DNA of 6,408 nucleotides from RYN-433 sp036558265 (lineage in GTDB: Bacteria > Planctomycetota > Phycisphaerae > Tepidisphaerales > Tepidisphaeraceae), in assembly GCA_036558265.1 (NCBI GenBank), contig DATBFY010000657.1, positions 1 through 6,408 on the forward strand, in the 5' to 3' direction. The position numbers and the translations under genes are program-made. Positions 3,459 to 6,408 of the stretch are shown one piece after another; within the stretch, counting starts at the first letter, position 1; each line of letters opens with the position of its first letter. The notes below the pieces were generated by a model. The model was given only the letters and a program-made list of their open reading frames with translations. It made no database searches and was not told the DNA's origin.

Positions 3459-6408
3459 GGTCGGACTCCCCGTTGCCTTGATCGAGTGTTCCGGAGACTG
3501 CAGCACCCTCAAGCACCGGAAACGCACCGCGCGGCAAGGCCGCCGGAACCGCTCGTGGTAGCAACATGCCCTTCGCGATGTAGAAGATCACGGGGTAAAT
3601 CAGCAGTTCCATCAGGAAGCTGGTAGAGAGCCCACCCAGCATCGGCGCTGCCAATCGCCGCATCACGTCCGCGCCCGTGCCGCTCGCCCAGAGCAGCGGC
3701 ACCAGGCCGATGAACGCCGCCGCCACCGTCATCGTCTTGGGGCGGATGCGCTTGACCGCGCCGTCGTGAACCGCGTGCCACAGGTCCTCGCGCGTCCGCA
3801 TTCGGCCCTGGGCCTTCAACCGCTCGTAGCTGTTGTCCAGGTAGAGGAGCATGACCAGGCCGGTCTCCGCGTCGAGCCCGGCGAGCGCGATCATGCCCAC
3901 CCACACCGCCAGCGACAGGTGATAGCCCAAAAACCACAGCAGCCAGACCGCGCCCACGAGGCTGAACGGCACCGCCAGCAGCACCACGCAGACCCGAAAC
4001 CAGCTCCGCGTGCTGGCGTAGAGTAGGATCACGATGATCAGGAGCGTGAGGGGAACAGCCCACTTCAGTCGGGCGTTGGCCTCACGAATCTGCTCGAACT
4101 GTCCGGACCACACGAGCGTGTATCCTGACGGAAGCGGAAGATTCGCCCCGATCGCCCGCTGCGCGTCGGCGATATAGCCCCCCAGGTCGCGACCGGCGAC
4201 ATCGACGTACACCCACGCGGATCGCCGGGCGTTCTCGCTCTTGATCATCGGCGGCCCGGGATTGATCTTGACCGTGGCGAGCTGCCCGATCGGGATCTGC
4301 GCGCCGCCGGGCGTGGGGACCAGCACCTGGCGGATCGACTCCGGGTCGCCGCGCAGGTCGCGGGCGTAACGGATGTTGACCGGATATCGCTCCAGCCCCT
4401 CGACGGCCGTAGTCACCTTCATCCCTCCCAGCGCCGTGCTGATCACGTCCTGCACGTCACCCACCGTCAGGCCATACCGCGCCGCCTGCGTCCGATCGAC
4501 GTCAATGTCGAGATAACGACCGCCCACCGCTCGCTCGGCATACGCGCTGGTCGTCCCGGGGACATTCAACATGATCGCGGACGCCCGCTCCGCCAGGTCC
4601 GACAACACCTGCAAATCCGGCCCCATGAGCTTGATGCCCACGGGCGTCTTCACGCCCGTTGCCAGCATGTTCGTGCGGTTCTCGATCGGCATCGGCCAGG
4701 CATTGGCAACGCCCGGCAGTGTCACGACGGCATTAAGCCCGGCATGATCGGTACCATCCGGATCGCGCCAGCCATAAATCAACTCCTCCATCGTGATCTT
4801 CCGCTGCCGCGGCCAGAAGGTGTGCTCAAAGGGCCAGCGAAGCGCGGCCGGCCAGCGATCGAAGAAATAGCTCATCACCCGCTTGCGCCACTTCGCAGGA
4901 TCGGCCTGCTGAAGCCGCACGACGCTCTCGATCATGTCGAGCGGCGCCGGGTCGGTCGCCGAATCCGCCCGCCCGATCTTGCCGTAGACGCTGACCACTT
5001 CCGGGAACGTCTTGATCAGCTTGTCGGTCTGCTGGAGGACCTGGCGCGCGGTGGTGATGCTGATGCCCGGATCGGTCGTCGGCATATAGAGCAGGTCGCC
5101 CTCGTCCAGCGGCGGCATGAACTCGCTCCCCAATTGCCGGAACGGCCAGATCGCCGACGCGACGAAAAGCGTCGCCAGAGTCATCAGCGGCCAGCGAAAG
5201 CGGATCGCCCCGGCGAAGAACGGCTGGTAGACCTTCTGAAGCACGTAACTGATCGGACTGCGATCTTCGTGGATGATTCGTTGCGGCACCAGCAGCATGC
5301 CCGCGAACACCGCCCAGCCGATGCTCATCCACCGGCGGTAAGGCTCAAGCGCGGGCTCGAGCCGAGGCAGATACCAAAGCATCGCCGCCGGCACGAACAT
5401 CGCCGCCAGCGTGAGCAGCAGGTTCGTCGGCCACCCCCAGCGCTTGGGCAGCACGCGCCCGGTGATGAAGTAGTACATCAGCACCGGGATGATGGTGATC
5501 GACAGCAGCGACGCAGCCGCCATGGCGAACGTCTTGGTGAATGCCAGCGGCTTGAACAGCCGCCCGCTCTCCCCGCCCAGCACGAACACGGGCACGAAGC
5601 TCACCGTGATGATCAGCAAGCTGAAGAAAAGGCTCGGCCCCACTTCCTTGGCCGCCTCGATGATGACTTCACCGCGCGGGCGGGCTTCACCGCCGGCGCG
5701 AACGCGATCGTCCTCGCGATCCAGGTGTTTGTGGGCGTTCTCGACCATCACGATCGAGCTGTCCACTACCACCCCGATCGCAATCGCGATCCCGCCCAGG
5801 CTCATTAAGTTCGCGTTGATGCCCACCAGGTGCATCACCAGCAGGCTCACCAGCACGCTCGACGGAACGACGAAGATCGCCACCAGCTCGCTCCGCGCGT
5901 GCAGCAGGAACAGGATGCAGACCAGCCCCACGATGATCATCTCCTCGATCAACGTGCGGCGGAGCGTGTGGATCGACCGCTCGATCAGGTTTGATCGGTC
6001 GTAAGCTGTCTCGACGTGGACGCCCGGCGGCAGACCCCATTCGAGCTCCGCCAGCTTCGCCTTGGCGTCGCGAATGACTTGATACGCATTCGCCCCGAAG
6101 CGCGCCACCACCACACCGCCGACAGCCTCGCCCTCGCCGTTCCACTCCCCCACCCCGCGGCGCTCTTCCCCAGCGATCTGGAGCGTCGCCACATCGGACA
6201 GCAGGATCGGCGTGCCCTCCTTGCCCACGCCGACCGGCACCTTGGCCAGGTCTTTCAAGCCGTGCAGATATCCGCGGCTGCGGACCATGTACTCGCTCTC
6301 GCTCATCTCCACGACCGACCCGCCCACGTCGTTGTTCGACCGCTGCACGGACATCATGATGTCCCGGATCGCCAGCCTGTACGCCAGCAGCTTCTCGGGC
6401 TTGAGGAC
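3451..6408 (-). CDS. cusA: CusA-type heavy-metal efflux RND transporter, probably Cu(I)/Ag(I) (N-terminus outside the window)
   Basis: This is the proton-driven inner-membrane pump of a tripartite heavy-metal efflux system (HME-RND family), which passes metal ions to the outer-membrane channel. The frame is open to the right edge, and 985 residues are visible (numbered from 6408). Comparison with remembered E. coli CusA suggests about 190 are missing: TM1 and part of the first periplasmic domain. The substrate-site methionines M573, M623 and M672 of E. coli CusA all have counterparts, in L-L-Y-M (5083-5085), P-L-D-M (4933-4935) and R-T-N-M (4666-4668). The charged neighbours D617, E625 and R669 also match. 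Proton-relay equivalents are Asp216 (5761-5763, E. coli D405), Glu in D-A-E-T-G (3865-3867, E939) and Lys in R-P-K-T-M (3736-3738, K984). This favours Cu(I)/Ag(I) over the divalent ions of CzcA. TM2-TM6 lie at about 157-325, and TM7-TM12 follow in the usual order. Two insertions relative to E. coli CusA are noted separately. The adaptor (CusB-like) is absent here and probably lies upstream, beyond 6408. The symbol reflects family membership, not proven substrate. Confidence 0.93.
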   Translation of the reverse strand, partial: VLKPEKLLAYRLAIRDIMMSVQRSNNDVGGSVVEMSESEYMVRSRGYLHGLKDLAKVPVGVGKEGTPILLSDVATLQIAGEERRGVGEWNGEGEAVGGVVVARFGANAYQVIRDAKAKLAELEWGLPPGVHVETAYDRSNLIERSIHTLRRTLIEEMIIVGLVCILFLLHARSELVAIFVVPSSVLVSLLVMHLVGINANLMSLGGIAIAIGVVVDSSIVMVENAHKHLDREDDRVRAGGEARPRGEVIIEAAKEVGPSLFFSLLIITVSFVPVFVLGGESGRLFKPLAFTKTFAMAAASLLSITIIPVLMYYFITGRVLPKRWGWPTNLLLTLAAMFVPAAMLWYLPRLEPALEPYRRWMSIGWAVFAGMLLVPQRIIHEDRSPISYVLQKVYQPFFAGAIRFRWPLMTLATLFVASAIWPFRQLGSEFMPPLDEGDLLYMPTTDPGISITTARQVLQQTDKLIKTFPEVVSVYGKIGRADSATDPAPLDMIESVVRLQQADPAKWRKRVMSYFFDRWPAALRWPFEHTFWPRQRKITMEELIYGWRDPDGTDHAGLNAVVTLPGVANAWPMPIENRTNMLATGVKTPVGIKLMGPDLQVLSDLAERASAIMLNVPGTTSAYAERAVGGRYLDIDVDRTQAARYGLTVGDVQDVISTALGGMKVTTAVEGLERYPVNIRYARDLRGDPESIRQVLVPTPGGAQIPIGQLATVKINPGPPMIKSENARRSAWVYVDVAGRDLGGYIADAQRAIGANLPLPSGYTLVWSGQFEQIREANARLKWAVPLTLLIIVILLYASTRSWFRVCVVLLAVPFSLVGAVWLLWFLGYHLSLAVWVGMIALAGLDAETGLVMLLYLDNSYERLKAQGRMRTREDLWHAVHDGAVKRIRPKTMTVAAAFIGLVPLLWASGTGADVMRRLAAPMLGGLSTSFLMELLIYPVIFYIAKGMLLPRAVPAALPRGAFPVLEGAAVSGTLDQGNGESDHA
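3466..3471 (-). promoter_or_regulatory. Ribosome binding site of the outer-membrane channel gene, inside the cusA-like gene
   Basis: The minus strand reads GGGGAG here, 7 bases before the ATG at 3458-3456. It lies within the last codons of the transporter gene, which ends at 3451. With the 8-base overlap, this arrangement suggests that ribosomes finishing the pump gene re-initiate on the channel gene, and it supports the 3458 start over the upstream ATG at 3527. Confidence 0.6.

Noticed and set aside
3459..3527. Upstream ATG at 3527 as start of the channel gene
   Set aside because: It would place 23 residues before an ideal lipoprotein signal (M-R-R to I-A-G-C) and ignore a good ribosome binding site at 3466-3471; the ATG at 3458 is better.
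2448..3626. Long plus-strand open frame (392 codons) antisense to the channel gene
   Set aside because: It lies opposite a clear OEP-family lipoprotein, has no ribosome binding site or recognisable domain, and its composition fits an antisense shadow of GC-rich coding sequence.
4744..5808. Long plus-strand open frame (354 codons) antisense to the RND pump
   Set aside because: His/Arg/Asp-rich translation without hydrophobic core or motif; it lies opposite conserved CusA membrane and porter segments, so it is a shadow.
1..6408. CRISPR, tRNA/rRNA, insertion sequence or riboswitch
   Set aside because: No direct-repeat array, cloverleaf, terminal inverted repeats or transposase motif was seen. 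Nearly all bases are accounted for by five protein-coding segments.

Overview
The window is GC-rich and densely coding, with almost no space between genes. It holds three complete genes and the ends of two more. The organism is very probably Gram-negative, because the window encodes an RND-type heavy-metal efflux pump together with its outer-membrane channel lipoprotein. The lineage cannot be fixed from sequence reading alone. Planctomycetota or a similar high-GC environmental phylum would fit the style of the genes, but this is a weak inference.

Layout. Bases 1-33 (minus) hold the first 11 codons of a gene that leaves the window on the left. It has a good Shine-Dalgarno and an N-terminus like small antibiotic-biosynthesis-monooxygenase (ABM) proteins. 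A spacer of about 65 bp separates it from a divergent plus-strand pair: an exported serine hydrolase of the class C beta-lactamase / penicillin-binding-protein fold (99-1508), and 17 bp later a small HD-domain predicted phosphohydrolase (1526-2125). This pair meets the right half of the window tail to tail, with only 7 bp between stop codons. The right half is a minus-strand operon. A CusA-type Cu(I)/Ag(I) RND transporter enters from beyond the right edge (3451-6408, missing roughly 190 N-terminal residues). It overlaps by 8 bp the start of a TolC/CusC-type outer-membrane factor lipoprotein (2133-3458).

How the genes work together. The two minus-strand genes should form the inner-membrane motor and outer-membrane exit duct of one tripartite heavy-metal efflux pump. 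The periplasmic adaptor (CusB-like) is not in the window and would be expected upstream of cusA, past base 6408. All three methionines that bind Cu(I)/Ag(I) in E. coli CusA have counterparts here, as do the proton-relay residues, so monovalent copper or silver is the best substrate guess. The serine hydrolase and HD protein have no evident functional link to the pump or to each other.

No undescribed system is evident. The points most worth a second look are the two insertions in the CusA homologue (one with an extra pair of hydrophobic segments), the extra C-terminal domain of the serine hydrolase, and the small inverted repeat holding both convergent stop codons. No RNA gene, CRISPR array, insertion sequence or long repeat was seen.
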